DNA of 64,000 nucleotides from the NCBI GenBank assembly GCA_013349615.1, contig DUZJ01000006.1:1-64000 (forward strand), read 5' to 3'. The position numbers and the translations under genes are program-made. The first letter of the stretch is position 1. Every line of letters begins with the position of its first letter. The notes beneath the pieces were generated by a model that did not search any database, had not been told where the DNA came from, and was given only the letters and a program-made list of their open reading frames with translations. The DNA is from Planctomycetota bacterium. GTDB lineage: Bacteria; Planctomycetota; Phycisphaerae; Sedimentisphaerales; Anaerobacaceae. Below are positions 26,886 to 36,127 of this stretch, one piece after another.

Positions 26886-27929
26886 CTATTGGCTTGCCTT
26901 TGTTGCTTTTCTAACGAGAGGAAGTACTTTTTTATCTATTTCCGATTCGTCTTCCCCGACTTTCACTTTGAATAAGGACCACCGCTCGACATACTCAACC
27001 TTTCCCCCGTCTGCCGGTATTTTTACCAACGGCCCGAGCGTCTCGAATTCCAACATCTCGTCATCGGTGAAGGTCTCCGTATTGCAGCCCATATCAGGAT
27101 ACGTTGCGCCGGGAATGTAAGGGTAGCGCTTAAGAAAAAGCTCGCCTTTGAGATAATAAGCTCCCCACCCGACTTTATTGAGCAGACCGGCCTTTTGTTT
27201 CTTGGAAACCTTGGGATTTTGTTTGAGCTGTATATACTTTGTACCCCAGAGCCATCGCGCATCTTTCATATCGGTGTACCGCCAGAGCACTAAAGGACGC
27301 GCCGGAAGCAAAAACTCAGGATGAGGACCAAAAGGTTCCTGCGGCAGAATAAGCCTGCCCCCCTGCGCCATAACACTCATCGCCCACGCCGCCGCCTCGA
27401 TGTCCCACAGGTTCTTGTTTACCAGCCGGTGAAGCACTTTCACATGGTTGTCCTTTGGGTCAAGCGTAATCTCAATTTCTTTTACTATACCTGTCTCGGG
27501 CTCGACGTCCTGCGTAAGTTTCAAAGTCTTTCCGTCCCACTTATGTTTAATGGGCGTGTTATCGAGAGAGTACGTCCTCACAATATGTTCCGGGGCGTGC
27601 CACAACCGGTGTCCACCGTAGCTTCGCCATTCTTTGCCGCCGGTTTTGCCTATCTGGTCTTTGAATTCTTTGAGCAAATTTTGTCCGCCGACAAATCCAA
27701 ACCGCATAATGCGAGGCCCCACATCCGTAGTCGCAATAAGTTCTATCTGCCCATTGCTCAGTTTAATGCAATTGGGCCATCCGGCATAAGAGACTTTCTC
27801 CATTTTCAGCTTCCTTTCCGGCCGAGCTGCCCGCCCGCCAAATACTTCCGCTCCTGTCATAAGAACCAGCGCCAAACCAACCATTAAGGCCGCCCTGTTA
27901 ATGTGATACACTTTTGCTGGAACTCTCAT
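26886..27929 (-). CDS. Secreted DUF4380 family protein
   Basis: 347 residues with a signal peptide (AALMVGLALVLMTGAEVFGG). The mature part opens with KVSYAGWPNCIKLSNGQIELIATTDVGPRIMRFGFVGGQNLL and GGHRLWHAPE, the pattern of DUF4380. This has the look of the galactose-mutarotase fold, with a supersandwich of beta strands. It ends 18 bases before the GH2 gene on the same strand, so the two should be co-transcribed; a role in sugar recognition or epimerisation beside the hydrolase is plausible but not shown. Confidence 0.8.
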   Translation of the reverse strand: MRVPAKVYHINRAALMVGLALVLMTGAEVFGGRAARPERKLKMEKVSYAGWPNCIKLSNGQIELIATTDVGPRIMRFGFVGGQNLLKEFKDQIGKTGGKEWRSYGGHRLWHAPEHIVRTYSLDNTPIKHKWDGKTLKLTQDVEPETGIVKEIEITLDPKDNHVKVLHRLVNKNLWDIEAAAWAMSVMAQGGRLILPQEPFGPHPEFLLPARPLVLWRYTDMKDARWLWGTKYIQLKQNPKVSKKQKAGLLNKVGWGAYYLKGELFLKRYPYIPGATYPDMGCNTETFTDDEMLEFETLGPLVKIPADGGKVEYVERWSLFKVKVGEDESEIDKKVLPLVRKATKASQ

Positions 27930-28148
27930 TTTTTGTCCTCCATCTAAATTTGTCCTTTTCCCACTAACAATTCAATTTCTTTTACGAACTGGCGTTTCCC
28001 AAATACGACATGTCCTCCATCCCTGGGGACAACTACCTAAATAGATGTTTTGACAAATTATGCCAGAGAACCGCGGCCGCGCCAAGTCAAAAATTTCAGC
28101 ATTGTCTGGAAACTCATTTCGCGAACTACTGCAAGGGGACTCCAAACG

Positions 28149-29042
28149 CTATTTATCGCGTTTGGTGGCCTCATAGCACAAGTTTGCAATAGCGATATAA
28201 TCCTCCGGCCGAATTTGTTCGGGGCGTCGTGTCGGCTCAATGGAGCATTGCTCGAAGACCTCAATCCAGTTGCTAATTTCCCCAAGCACACCACCGGCAA
28301 ACTTCGAGCAGGCCTTCAGCATCTTTCGGCGATGCCCCATAAAAAGATTTACGACCTCGCCAAAAACTTCCATACTTTTAATCCGGCTTACCTTCTCCGG
28401 TTTGCGAACGAAGCTCACCATCGCCGACTCAACCTGAGGCTGTGGCCAAAAAACCGTCGGCTTCAAAATCCTTTCCGTCTTCACTTCACCGGTCGCGCTC
28501 AGAAAAATGCTCAGGATGCCATAATCTCCGCTGCCAGGCTTTGCGCTCATTCGCTCAGCCACCTGCTTCTGGATAGTAACATACATCTCGTCCGCAACCG
28601 TCGGCCCTGTAACCAGATTCAGCATTACGGGACAAGCTGCATTGTAAGGAAGATTTGCCACCAAAAGCAGCCGCCCGGCGTGTTTTTTACGGACCGCCTC
28701 GATTGCTTTTGTAACGGTGCCGCTGACAGTATGTTTGCTCTCAAGTATGTCGGTGTTAATAACTTCGACATTCTCTTTATTTGCGAGCTGTTCCTTTGCG
28801 ATTTTAGCAAGTGCTGCGTCAAGCTCGACAGCCAGACAACAGCCGGCCTGTTCAGACAGGCCCTCGGTCAAAGAGCCTGTCCCGCAGCCGACCTCGAGCA
28901 CAACATCATCGCCGCCAATATTCGCACAATCTATCAGCAGCCGCATCAGATTCAGGTCGATGAGGAAATGCTGACCGAAATGCTTGTTTGGGAGAACGCC
29001 CGCTGATGCGAGCAACTGCTGGATTTGATGCTTCGTCTGCAT
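28149..29042 (-). CDS. rsmA: 16S rRNA dimethyladenosine transferase
   Basis: KsgA dimethylates two adjacent adenosines in helix 45 of 16S rRNA late in small-subunit assembly. The 297 residues begin with LPNKHFGQHFLIDLNLMRLLI, then the SAM motif VLEVGCGTGSLTEGL, the catalytic VANLPYNAACPVML (N-L-P-Y) and the C-terminal KVSRIKSMEVFGEVVNLFMGHRRKML helical domain. The gene is last in the ribE-pdxA-ksgA series (gaps about 50 bases). pdxA-ksgA linkage is common in bacteria. Confidence 0.95.
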   Translation of the reverse strand: MQTKHQIQQLLASAGVLPNKHFGQHFLIDLNLMRLLIDCANIGGDDVVLEVGCGTGSLTEGLSEQAGCCLAVELDAALAKIAKEQLANKENVEVINTDILESKHTVSGTVTKAIEAVRKKHAGRLLLVANLPYNAACPVMLNLVTGPTVADEMYVTIQKQVAERMSAKPGSGDYGILSIFLSATGEVKTERILKPTVFWPQPQVESAMVSFVRKPEKVSRIKSMEVFGEVVNLFMGHRRKMLKACSKFAGGVLGEISNWIEVFEQCSIEPTRRPEQIRPEDYIAIANLCYEATKRDK

Positions 29043-29088
29043 CTGATTGCGGATAGCGTTTAGCCTATAGTTAATTCAACTCTGAAAA

Positions 29089-30144
29089 CTACCTGTTTGC
29101 CGCGTGGGCAAGTTGGTAAGCCTTTTTTCTTACAGACATTTGTATCGCAGTCGTTATGGCTGATTTCATACCGGCTGGGTTCGCAAGGTTTCGGCCTACG
29201 ATATCGAAAGCCGTTCCGTGAGCAGGCGATGTCCTGATTATCGGTATGCCGATAGTAACATTAACAGCCTTCTCGAAATCGAGCAGCTTCACCGGTATCA
29301 TACCCTGGTCGTGATACATCGCAGCGACGCCGTCGAATTCACCCTGCACAGCCCGCAAAAATAGCGTATCAGCCGGAAAAGGCCCGAAGCAGTTTATGCC
29401 CTGCTCCTGCGCCAATAGAATCGCCGGCGATATTATACGCTGTTCTTCATCACCGAATTGCCCGTTCTCGCCCGCGTGTGGATTCAGTGCCGCAACGCCA
29501 ATCTTGGGATTCTCTATACCCCAGGTCTCTTTCAACGCGTCATTTAATAAATCTATCGGCTCGAAAACACAGCCGATAGTAAACTTGTGCCGCACTTCAA
29601 ACAGCGCCTCGTGAATTGTCGCAAGGGCCACTTTCAACGGGCCGGCGACAAACATCATCACCTTTCGCTTCGATTTACACCGTTCGGCGAGCATCTCAGT
29701 ATGGCCCGGCCAGCGTGCGCCGGCAAACTTCCAGCTGGTTTTACTAATCGGTGCTGTTACTACGGCGTCTATAATACCGGCACGAGCGGCGTCAACGGCG
29801 TCGAGACAAAACCTTATAGACGCCTCCCCGGCAACCTTACTCGGACCTCTAATCCACGGCGGAACAGAATACTCATCGTAATCAGCCACAACCACTTTAT
29901 GAGGGTAATCCCTGCTGATTTTTTCGTGCTGATGCCGGCCCCAGAAAGGCTCAATCTCAACTTTATCAGCCGCGTAACAGAGCTGTTCGTTCATTCCGAA
30001 AACGATAAACTTCGCAGCCCGGCGTATGTCCGGGTCAGCCAGGGCCTTGACAACGACCTCCGGCCCGATGCCAGCGGCGTCACCCATCGTTACGCCTATC
30101 ACCATCTGTTCGGATATCGAATTATTGCCGCTGCTCTTGTTCAT
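29089..30144 (-). CDS. pdxA: 4-hydroxythreonine-4-phosphate dehydrogenase
   Basis: NAD-dependent step of DXP-dependent vitamin B6 synthesis. 351 residues with VTMGDAAGIGPEVVVKAL at the N-terminus, TAPISKTSWKFAGARWPGHTEMLAERC (metal/substrate site), ALNPHAGENGQFGDEE and YHDQGMIPVKLL, then TSPAHGTAFDI. All family landmarks are intact. It lies between ribE and ksgA on the minus strand. dxs in this same window supplies DXP, the other PLP precursor branch. Confidence 0.95.
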   Translation of the reverse strand: MNKSSGNNSISEQMVIGVTMGDAAGIGPEVVVKALADPDIRRAAKFIVFGMNEQLCYAADKVEIEPFWGRHQHEKISRDYPHKVVVADYDEYSVPPWIRGPSKVAGEASIRFCLDAVDAARAGIIDAVVTAPISKTSWKFAGARWPGHTEMLAERCKSKRKVMMFVAGPLKVALATIHEALFEVRHKFTIGCVFEPIDLLNDALKETWGIENPKIGVAALNPHAGENGQFGDEEQRIISPAILLAQEQGINCFGPFPADTLFLRAVQGEFDGVAAMYHDQGMIPVKLLDFEKAVNVTIGIPIIRTSPAHGTAFDIVGRNLANPAGMKSAITTAIQMSVRKKAYQLAHAANR

Positions 30145-30195
30145 ATTTGCGGTTCGCTATTATCGTATCTCGTCGTTCGAGTCACGAGTCAGGTC

Positions 30196-30837
30196 TTAAA
30201 AACCCAACTGTTTTAATTTCTCCACCGTTAGCGTTTGCTTTGGTGGCAAAATATTTTCAAGCTGCCTTTGTATTGTCTTTACGATTATATCGGTTTCTAT
30301 ATTCACAACGTCGCCGGTCTTTGCTTCTCTCAGCGTTGTGTTCTTTAGAGTCTCAGGTATTATGGCCACCCTGAAGCTGTTTCCATCCATACTCGCTATC
30401 GTCAGAGAAATTCCGTCAACGGCGACCGAGCCTTTCACTACCATCCCATCGAGCAATTCCGTCTCGGCCTCAAATCTTACATCGGCAAATTGCCCGACTC
30501 TTTCAATTGCTTTTATTGTTGCCACGCCGTCAACGTGACCCTGGACAATGTGGCCGCCAAACCGTTCGCCGACTCTCATAGCTAACTCGACATTGACCTT
30601 CGAGCCGACGTTCAATCCACCCACATTCGATTTTGCAAGTGTTTCGCCGCTCACGTCGAAGGTCGCAAAATTGCCGTTGAGCTTGGCAACAGTCAGGCAG
30701 GTGCCGTTTACAGCTATACTATCGCCGATTAAGCTCCCGCCGGCCAGCTTCCCCAAATCTATCGTCAGCTCCACCGAATCTGCACTTCGACGGACCGACC
30801 TTACCACACAAACCTGTTCTACAAGCCCTGTAAACAT
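30196..30837 (-). CDS. ribE: Riboflavin synthase alpha chain
   Basis: Dismutates two 6,7-dimethyl-8-ribityllumazine molecules to riboflavin. The 213 residues begin MFTGLVEQVCVVRSV and show the two lumazine-binding repeats, each with GDSIAVNGTCLTV or GSVAVDGISLTI; GHIVQGHVDG separates them. Length is standard. No other riboflavin gene is nearby, and no FMN riboswitch is visible upstream. First gene of the minus-strand group with pdxA and ksgA. Confidence 0.95.
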   Translation of the reverse strand: MFTGLVEQVCVVRSVRRSADSVELTIDLGKLAGGSLIGDSIAVNGTCLTVAKLNGNFATFDVSGETLAKSNVGGLNVGSKVNVELAMRVGERFGGHIVQGHVDGVATIKAIERVGQFADVRFEAETELLDGMVVKGSVAVDGISLTIASMDGNSFRVAIIPETLKNTTLREAKTGDVVNIETDIIVKTIQRQLENILPPKQTLTVEKLKQLGF

Positions 30838-30844
30838 GAATTTG

Positions 30845-30940
30845 CCCTTTACTATTGACTATTCATTATTTATAATTGATTTTAGCATTCAGTTTCCTTT
30901 TTCAATAGTAAATAGTCAATAAGTAAATAGTCAATTTACA
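30845..30940. repeat. AT-rich intergenic repeat built on TAGTAAATAGTCAA
   Basis: Two inverted blocks (TTTACTATTGACTATTCATTATT and AATAGTAAATAGTCAATAAGTAAATAGTCAA) fill the divergent gap between ribE and the following gene. Similar heptameric strings occur at 37473-37563, 42348-42370, 5608-5632 and, weakly, 13381-13400, always between genes. Confidence 0.6.
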
Positions 30941-30957
30941 AAGGATGGTGTTTAACT

Positions 30958-31473
30958 ATGAATACCTTCTGGCTAAAAATTGCAGGAATTGTAATTGTAG
31001 TTCTGGTCGCGATTATCGTGATAAATGTTGTCTCGAATTCGGAACCGGAACCCAGACCCCCCCAAAAAACCTTTCGGGACCAAATTGAGGAAGATGATAG
31101 GAGGTTACGGGCCGACCCGCAGTTTAAGCAGCCGCCTCAGACAACCACACCCGTGCAGCCGGGAAACCAGACGCGGACGGTCGGGCCGCCAAAAACGGGC
31201 GAGCCGACGAAGCCAAAATTCAGACAGCTTTCAGAGATAGAAAATATCGACGCAGAGCAGCTTTTCAACAACGCCATACAGTTTCGCAAAATAGGCAGGC
31301 TGCCGGGGCCAAGGTACAGGGTTATGGTCGACGCCTGCCGCCAGATAATACAGAGGTATCCCGGCAGTGAGTGGGCCTGGAAAGCCAAGAGAATGCTCGG
31401 TGACATACCCGAACATTACCGCTCAAGATACCATATTACAAAAGAAGAAATCGACCTCGGTGACTTTAAATAA
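30958..31473 (+). CDS. Small membrane-anchored protein, TPR-like C-terminus
   Basis: 171 residues. One N-terminal transmembrane helix (IAGIVIVVLVAIIVINVVS), then a Pro/Thr/Gln-rich linker (residues 30-85), then a short helical segment (AEQLFNNAIQFRKIGRLPGPRYRVMVDACRQIIQRYPGSEWAWKAKRMLGDIP) resembling a single tetratricopeptide unit. It faces either the periplasm or, less likely, the cytoplasm. AAAGGATGG lies upstream of the ATG. No function can be assigned. Confidence 0.65.
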   Translation: MNTFWLKIAGIVIVVLVAIIVINVVSNSEPEPRPPQKTFRDQIEEDDRRLRADPQFKQPPQTTTPVQPGNQTRTVGPPKTGEPTKPKFRQLSEIENIDAEQLFNNAIQFRKIGRLPGPRYRVMVDACRQIIQRYPGSEWAWKAKRMLGDIPEHYRSRYHITKEEIDLGDFK

Positions 31474-31509
31474 TAGAGAACGAAAAAACGTTCGTGACGG
31501 AATATATAG

Positions 31510-32409
31510 ATGCGCCAGTCCGTATCAGTTGCTAACATACCTGTAATTGCGATAACCGCTGACTGCCTGCCCGAAGCGTGGGAGAAAGCGGTCCTGGCCG
31601 TATGGGATAAGGGACTCGAGCTCAAAACCCAGTACGATAAGCCCGAAGACCCGCCGAGCAAGGACGCAACCGTTATCGTTACCATCACCGACCCATTCGG
31701 AGAGCCGAGGATTCACAAGAACTTTCCCGGCGGGCCGACAGAGCTTGAGTCGTATCGACTGGAGGTCGTCAGTGGCATTCACGACCATTGGATTGACCCT
31801 GCTGCCGGCAAATGGACCTATACATATCACGAAAGGCTGTTTGCGTAGTGCCCCGTCGAGGATATACGAGGCGCCGACTCGCCCAAGCCGTTCAGGAAGG
31901 TTGACCAGATTCAGTATATTGTTGACCGCTTGTCGCAGGCCGGCCACAGCCGCAGGGCACAGGCCGTAACCTGGATGCCCACCGCCGACCCACAGACAGA
32001 TGACCCCCCCTGCCTTCAGAGGATATGGTGCCGCCTGGTACCGGACGATACCGGCCGGCCTTCACTCAATATGAATACACACTGGCGAAGCAGAGACCTC
32101 TACAAGGCCTGGTTTATGAACGTCTACGCCCTCACAGAAATCCAGAGGATTATTGCCGAGCGAATTGCCCGGAAAATAAATCAGCCGGTCAAAGTCGGAA
32201 GATACGTCGATATAAGCGATTCGCTGCACATCTATGGCAGCTACTTTGGCGAGGTCGTCGGCGAAGTGGAAAAAATGCGCCAAAGCACATTTGCAGAGCG
32301 CGCCTGGGAGAGCACTCACCCGGCCTTTGAGATGATGACCGCCGAGGCCAGGGAAAAATTGGCAAAAGACCCCGACTGTTTTGCAAAACCTGCAAAGGAC
32401 GAAGCGTGA
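31510..32409 (+). pseudogene. Thymidylate synthase-like protein with in-frame TAG
   Basis: The frame runs 299 codons but is broken by TAG 31846-31848. Before the stop: an N-terminal region with VIAITADCLPEAWEKAVLAVWDKG and KWTYTYHERLFA. After it in the same frame: VDQIQYIVDRLSQAGHSRRAQAVTW, DDPPCLQRIW (the cysteine position used as nucleophile in ThyA) and NMNTHWRSRDLYKAWFMNVYALTEIQ. This is the archaeal-type, shorter ThyA relative that methylates dUMP or a related pyrimidine nucleotide. The second track ORF starts at a TTG and is not independent. If the stop is real, the product would lack the entire catalytic half. Confidence 0.85.
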
Positions 32410-32431
32410 AGTCAGATATGAGGTACGAAAT

Positions 32432-33289
32432 ATGACTTTAATTGTTAATGGCGAAAAAATCGAAGATTCGGCAATACAGCAGGAACTTGAACGATTAAGG
32501 CCCCATTATGAGCAGGCTTTCAAAGACCAGGACCCGGAGCAGCAAAAATCACAGCTTCTTGATTGGTCAAAAGAGAATGTCATTGAAATGGTCTTAATCA
32601 AACAGGAAGCAAAAAACAATGGCGACCCGATACCGGAAAACATAGTTGAATCTGCTTTGGCCAAAATGAAAGAGCAATACGCCGACCAGGAGCAGTTTTA
32701 CAAGGATTTTGATGCCGAGGATGATGGCAAAATAAAAGAAGCCATCGAGACGCAGATGAGGGTCGAGCGGAAGCTCGAAGATGTCTACAAAGATATACCT
32801 GAACCATCGCAGGAAGCTGTCCTGCAATACTACGAGGAAAACAAAGAGCAATTAAAATCGCCTGGGCAAGTCAGAGTGGCACACATAGTAAAATATGTGA
32901 ATTGGCAAACGAATGAGGCGGCAGCGCTTGAAGCAATAACAAAAGCGGATGATGAATTGAGAAAGGGTGCGGCTTTTGAGGTGGTGGTTGATAAACATAC
33001 TGACTGTGCCGACAGTGGAGGCGACTTAGGCTATGTAACAAGAGAGCAAATGGTAGAAGAATTTGAGGATGTCGTATTTAATTTGGGCGCCGGAGAAGTA
33101 AGTGATATTTTTCGCACCCGCTTTGGATTTCACATCGCCAAAGTCTATGACAGGAAGCCGGCTGCCCTGCCCGGACTCGAAGAAGTACAAGACCAGATAG
33201 CAAACGCACTTAAAGAGCAGGCCAAATCAAAAGCCCTTGATGCTTTTATTGATAAGTTAAAAAGCAAAGCCAAAATCGAAGAAAAATAA
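32432..33289 (+). CDS. Parvulin-type peptidyl-prolyl isomerase without signal peptide
   Basis: About 285 residues from ATG 32432, preceded by GAGGTACGAAAT; the track start at 32381 lies inside the previous gene. A helical SurA/PpiC N-terminal part (residues 1-130) leads into a parvulin domain (QVRVAHIVKYVNW, GDLGYVTREQMVEEFEDVVFNLGAGEVSDIFRTRFGFHIAKVYDR). Unlike SurA or PrsA it starts with MTLIVNGEKIED and has no leader, so it is predicted cytoplasmic. It follows the thymidylate synthase-like gene after 22 bases. Confidence 0.85.
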   Translation: MTLIVNGEKIEDSAIQQELERLRPHYEQAFKDQDPEQQKSQLLDWSKENVIEMVLIKQEAKNNGDPIPENIVESALAKMKEQYADQEQFYKDFDAEDDGKIKEAIETQMRVERKLEDVYKDIPEPSQEAVLQYYEENKEQLKSPGQVRVAHIVKYVNWQTNEAAALEAITKADDELRKGAAFEVVVDKHTDCADSGGDLGYVTREQMVEEFEDVVFNLGAGEVSDIFRTRFGFHIAKVYDRKPAALPGLEEVQDQIANALKEQAKSKALDAFIDKLKSKAKIEEK

Positions 33290-33387
33290 CCCGAAAAACC
33301 AAAACTCGAAGTTCGTTATCCAAACATGTAATTTATCGAGCATCAGTTTTATCGGTCTTACAAAAACCAAAAAACAGCTCTCTTAAT

Positions 33388-33416
33388 TTGCCCCCTCGCG
33401 ATTCCTATAGTATACT
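33388..33416 (+). promoter_or_regulatory. Putative promoter of a candidate small RNA
   Basis: TTGCCC (33388-33393), 17 bases, TATACT (33411-33416), followed about 8 bases later by a purine. It is about 100 bases after the parvulin gene and 140 before a perfect terminator, with no ORF between. Confidence 0.5.
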
Positions 33417-33423
33417 TTAATTG

Positions 33424-33586
33424 AGGTTGGGCAAAACACAAAGCTATTGATTAAGGCCGTTAGCCCAATCTAATAATCCTGTCAACGGCAATAGCCGGGC
33501 AGGAGTGAAAATAGAATTCTTCGGGGGGGGTATGTGAGTTTCTTTCCGAGTTAGGCCCCCGCGTCCTGGCGCGGGGGCCTTTTTTT
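33424..33586 (+). ncRNA. Candidate small structured RNA of about 165 nt
   Basis: The stretch lies between a good promoter and a perfect intrinsic terminator and has no plausible ORF. GGTTGGGC (33426) can pair with GCCCAATC downstream, enclosing AAAACACAAAGCTATTGATTAAGGCCGTTA. Next comes CAACGGCAATAGCCGGGCAGG, then a run of eight G before the terminator. It does not match tmRNA, SRP RNA or 6S RNA as I know them. The GEMM c-di-GMP riboswitch was considered and rejected because helix P2 is missing. nrdR begins 260 bases after the terminator, so this is more likely a free RNA than a leader. Confidence 0.4.
33554..33586 (+). terminator. Intrinsic terminator
   Basis: GGCCCCCGCG (33554-33563) and CGCGGGGGCC (33570-33579) form a perfect 10 bp stem with a 6-base loop, followed by seven T. 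The best rho-independent terminator in the window. Confidence 0.92.
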
Positions 33587-33845
33587 ACAAAAATTCACCC
33601 CCCAAAAGAGCCGTAAGTTTTTCCCTGCTTTTTTCGTTACTGCTTATCCAGCCACTAATTAAGCGCTGTCAACATAAATTCTAACGCCACCTGATTCGTC
33701 TCATTACCAGCTTGCCGTAAAATTTCCTTTGACATACTATATGTTGCTTTTAGAATATGCAAAATTACGATATATGGTGTTGTCTTGATGAAATGAAAGT
33801 AGTTTTTGGCGTCCCCATAAATCGGGATAGAGGTGGGCCTGGCTT

Positions 33846-34343
33846 GTGAGATGTCCCTTTTGCAAGGAAGACCGCGATAGGGTTGTTGATTCGCGTTCAA
33901 GCGATGCCGGAAGAATAATCAGACGCCGGCGACAGTGCTTGATATGCAAAAAACGTTTTACCACCTATGAGAAAATAGGTGAAAGCTTTAAGCTTTACGT
34001 CGTGAAAAAAGACAACTCCCGAATCCCTTATGACAGGGATAAAGTTGTTGCAGGTTTGCAGAAAGCATGTTATAAGAGGCCCGTCTCTGCTGCCCAGGTT
34101 CAACAAATAGCAGATAAGGTAGAAGAGAGTATATTTCAGAAATTTGATAAGGAGGTCTCATCGGCTTTTATCGGCGAAAGTGTAATGAAACATCTTGGCG
34201 CCGTTGACAACGTCGCATATATTCGTTTTGCAAGTGTCTATCGTAACTTCAGTGATGCAGGCGAGCTGATTGAGGAAGTAAGTCATGTTATTGCTAAAAC
34301 CGAGCCCCTTGAGCAGCTAACGCTTTTTAATTATAAGAAATAG
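33846..34343 (+). CDS. nrdR: Ribonucleotide reductase repressor NrdR
   Basis: 165 residues starting at GTG 33846 so that the conserved MRCPFC opens the protein. A zinc ribbon (CPFC...CLICKKRFTTYEKI) binds NrdR boxes near nrd promoters, and an ATP-cone domain (LYVVKKDNSRIPYDRDKVVAGLQKACYKRPVS) senses dATP/ATP to switch repression. Length is normal. The next gene is also an ATP-cone protein, an arrangement that points to shared nucleotide sensing. Ends in TAG. Confidence 0.95.
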   Translation: MRCPFCKEDRDRVVDSRSSDAGRIIRRRRQCLICKKRFTTYEKIGESFKLYVVKKDNSRIPYDRDKVVAGLQKACYKRPVSAAQVQQIADKVEESIFQKFDKEVSSAFIGESVMKHLGAVDNVAYIRFASVYRNFSDAGELIEEVSHVIAKTEPLEQLTLFNYKK

Positions 34344-34423
34344 ACAGTATTTGTTGCATTGTAACAATGGATGGCTTGAGAGAATATTAAATTTTATCAC
34401 GGATGAACCGGGAGGGTATATAA

Positions 34424-34999
34424 ATGCAGCTTAAAGTCATAAAGGCAGACGGCGGGGTCGAAGAATACCTCCACACAAAAGTCATAGGAACTATCAGTAA
34501 CGCTCTTAGCAGGACGGGTCAGCCGGATATGGCCGTCGCAGAAGAGCTGGCAGAGGTGGTTACATATTTTCTTTATCACGAAAAAAACCGGCGCAGTGTA
34601 ACCAGCAGTGAGATCTTTTCCATAATTAAGGCGGTTCTAACAGCCACGAAATATGAGGAAGCCGCAGTGGCGCTGAGCGAACATCATCTCGAGCGTAAGC
34701 TTAAGCGCTCCAGAATTGAGGTTGTTTCCATTAACGTTGAGGAACTGGCGGACGCTGAGCTGCTCTGCAAAACCGAGCACGCCCACAGCAGGTCTCGGTG
34801 GGACAAGTCCAGAATAGTCAGAGACCTGGTAGCAAAGCATGGCGTCTCACAACAAACGGCAAGGATGGTTGCCTTGATGGTTGAGGAAAAAATATTTAAT
34901 ATGGGCCTTACGCTGGTTCCGGCCAGTTTGATAAAGCAGCTTGTTCTGGGCGATGCCGCTGCCGTCCTGCGGGCCCAACGACAGTTGCAAACTGTATAA
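34424..34999 (+). CDS. ATP-cone domain protein of unknown function
   Basis: 191 residues after GGGAGGGTATATAA. The N-terminal half (LKVIKADGGVEEYLHTKVIGTISNALSRTG ... VTSSEIFSIIKAVLTATKYEEAAVAL) is an ATP-cone as in ribonucleotide reductase and NrdR. The second half (RSRWDKSRIVRDLVAKHGVSQQTARMVALMVEEKIFNMG ... LIKQLVLGDAAAVL) looks like a second, degenerate cone. There is no reductase catalytic domain and no zinc ribbon, so it may be a free nucleotide sensor acting with NrdR. Partner and output are unknown. Confidence 0.8.
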   Translation: MQLKVIKADGGVEEYLHTKVIGTISNALSRTGQPDMAVAEELAEVVTYFLYHEKNRRSVTSSEIFSIIKAVLTATKYEEAAVALSEHHLERKLKRSRIEVVSINVEELADAELLCKTEHAHSRSRWDKSRIVRDLVAKHGVSQQTARMVALMVEEKIFNMGLTLVPASLIKQLVLGDAAAVLRAQRQLQTV

Positions 35000-35998
35000 G
35001 AATTCTTGTCGATATTATTCAGCCCGCCGGAGGAAAAAAATAGCTCTCAATAGGCGGCTGGTTCCCGCATTGTCTTATTTTATTAATTATATAGCCCATT
35101 TTAATAAAACGCAAGTGCTTTTAATATAAGCACTTACGGCAACCTTTATTACTAATTTTAAATATTTTCTATACTTTTTATCAACTTTTAGTAAAAAAAC
35201 ACGCACGTCTCACCGACCCGCCAGCACCCACCGAGAGTACTTCCGGGATCCGCTATTCTCTATAATACGCAATTTGCTGGACATTTCAGCAAGCAAATTA
35301 TTAATTTTACTTTTCTTTTGCTTCTCTGTTAATATATCGGGCAGTTTATTTAGAAGCAGGTCGTTAATTTCTCTCCTACTTGCGGAACCGTTCTTGTCGA
35401 TGAAATCAATAATCATATCCCTATAGTATTTTTTATCAAATCCTCTGTACTTAATATATCTTGCCTTCTCCTCTATGGCAGCCGCAATGCGAGAAGACAC
35501 AAATAGATTGGGATATCTTCCTTCAACAAGTTTTGTTGACTTCAATAATTTGTGCTCATCTCTGGAGAGTTGAAAACCTTTTTGAACTTTATCCAGGAGC
35601 ATTACGATATCTAAATCCATAATTGGATTTTTAATCAACAGCCTGGTATAATTTTCATTAAGTACCTTTCCAAAAATCTTAACTTTTACTTTGTTCGGAT
35701 CACCTAAATCGTAATCAGGCAAAGGAAAAAAGCGTTGTTTCTGTATGGTAAACATCTTTTTGATACCACTGCCAATAACGTCAATCATTCCCAGATTAAG
35801 CATCGCGTTCGCTAAGAAATTATTCCTTTGTTTTTGAGGGAAATTCTGCTGAATGACTTTCTCCACACTGCCCGGGATAAAGCTTCCGGCATTGACAAAA
35901 TTTAATTCATCTGGCTTTTCCTCCACCACTACCCGTTCTTTTAATTCAATAGTATAGGAATTTGTAATAATCGCGAAAATAGGCAGTATGCGCAAATT

Positions 35999-36062
35999 GT
36001 CATTTCGAGCGGAGTCGAGAAATCTGTTTAAATAGACCCCTCGACTGCGCTCGGGGTGACGG
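35999..36062. repeat. Dispersed TCATTTCGAGCGGAGTCGAG repeat
   Basis: GTCATTTCGAGCGGAGTCGAGAAATCT and CCCCTCGACTGCGCTCGGGGTGAC are the two inverted halves of a repeat type seen in many bacterial genomes. A related fragment (TCGACTCC...CTGAGCGAAATCGA) is at 19226-19264. It sits in the gap of the split COG2865-type gene. Confidence 0.7.
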
Positions 36063-36065
36063 CGA

Positions 36066-36127
36066 GCCCCGTTAGAAATTCCAGAAATGGGGGATTATCA
36101 TAGAGAACGGAAGATTTCTAACGGGGC
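36066..36127. repeat. 62 bp palindromic element, intergenic copy
   Basis: GCCCCGTTAGAAAT (36066-36079) and its exact inverse ATTTCTAACGGGGC (36114-36127) bound a 62 bp unit. The interior (TCCAGAAATGGGGGATTATC...AGAACGGAAG) aligns along its length with the copy at 41164-41224 inside dxs. It defines the element outside coding sequence. Confidence 0.9.

Noticed and set aside
33424-33550. GEMM c-di-GMP riboswitch
   Set aside because: CACAAAGC and AATAGCCGGGC resemble parts of the motif, but the P2 hairpin with its GNRA loop between GGGCAAA and the GCAAAGC segment is missing.
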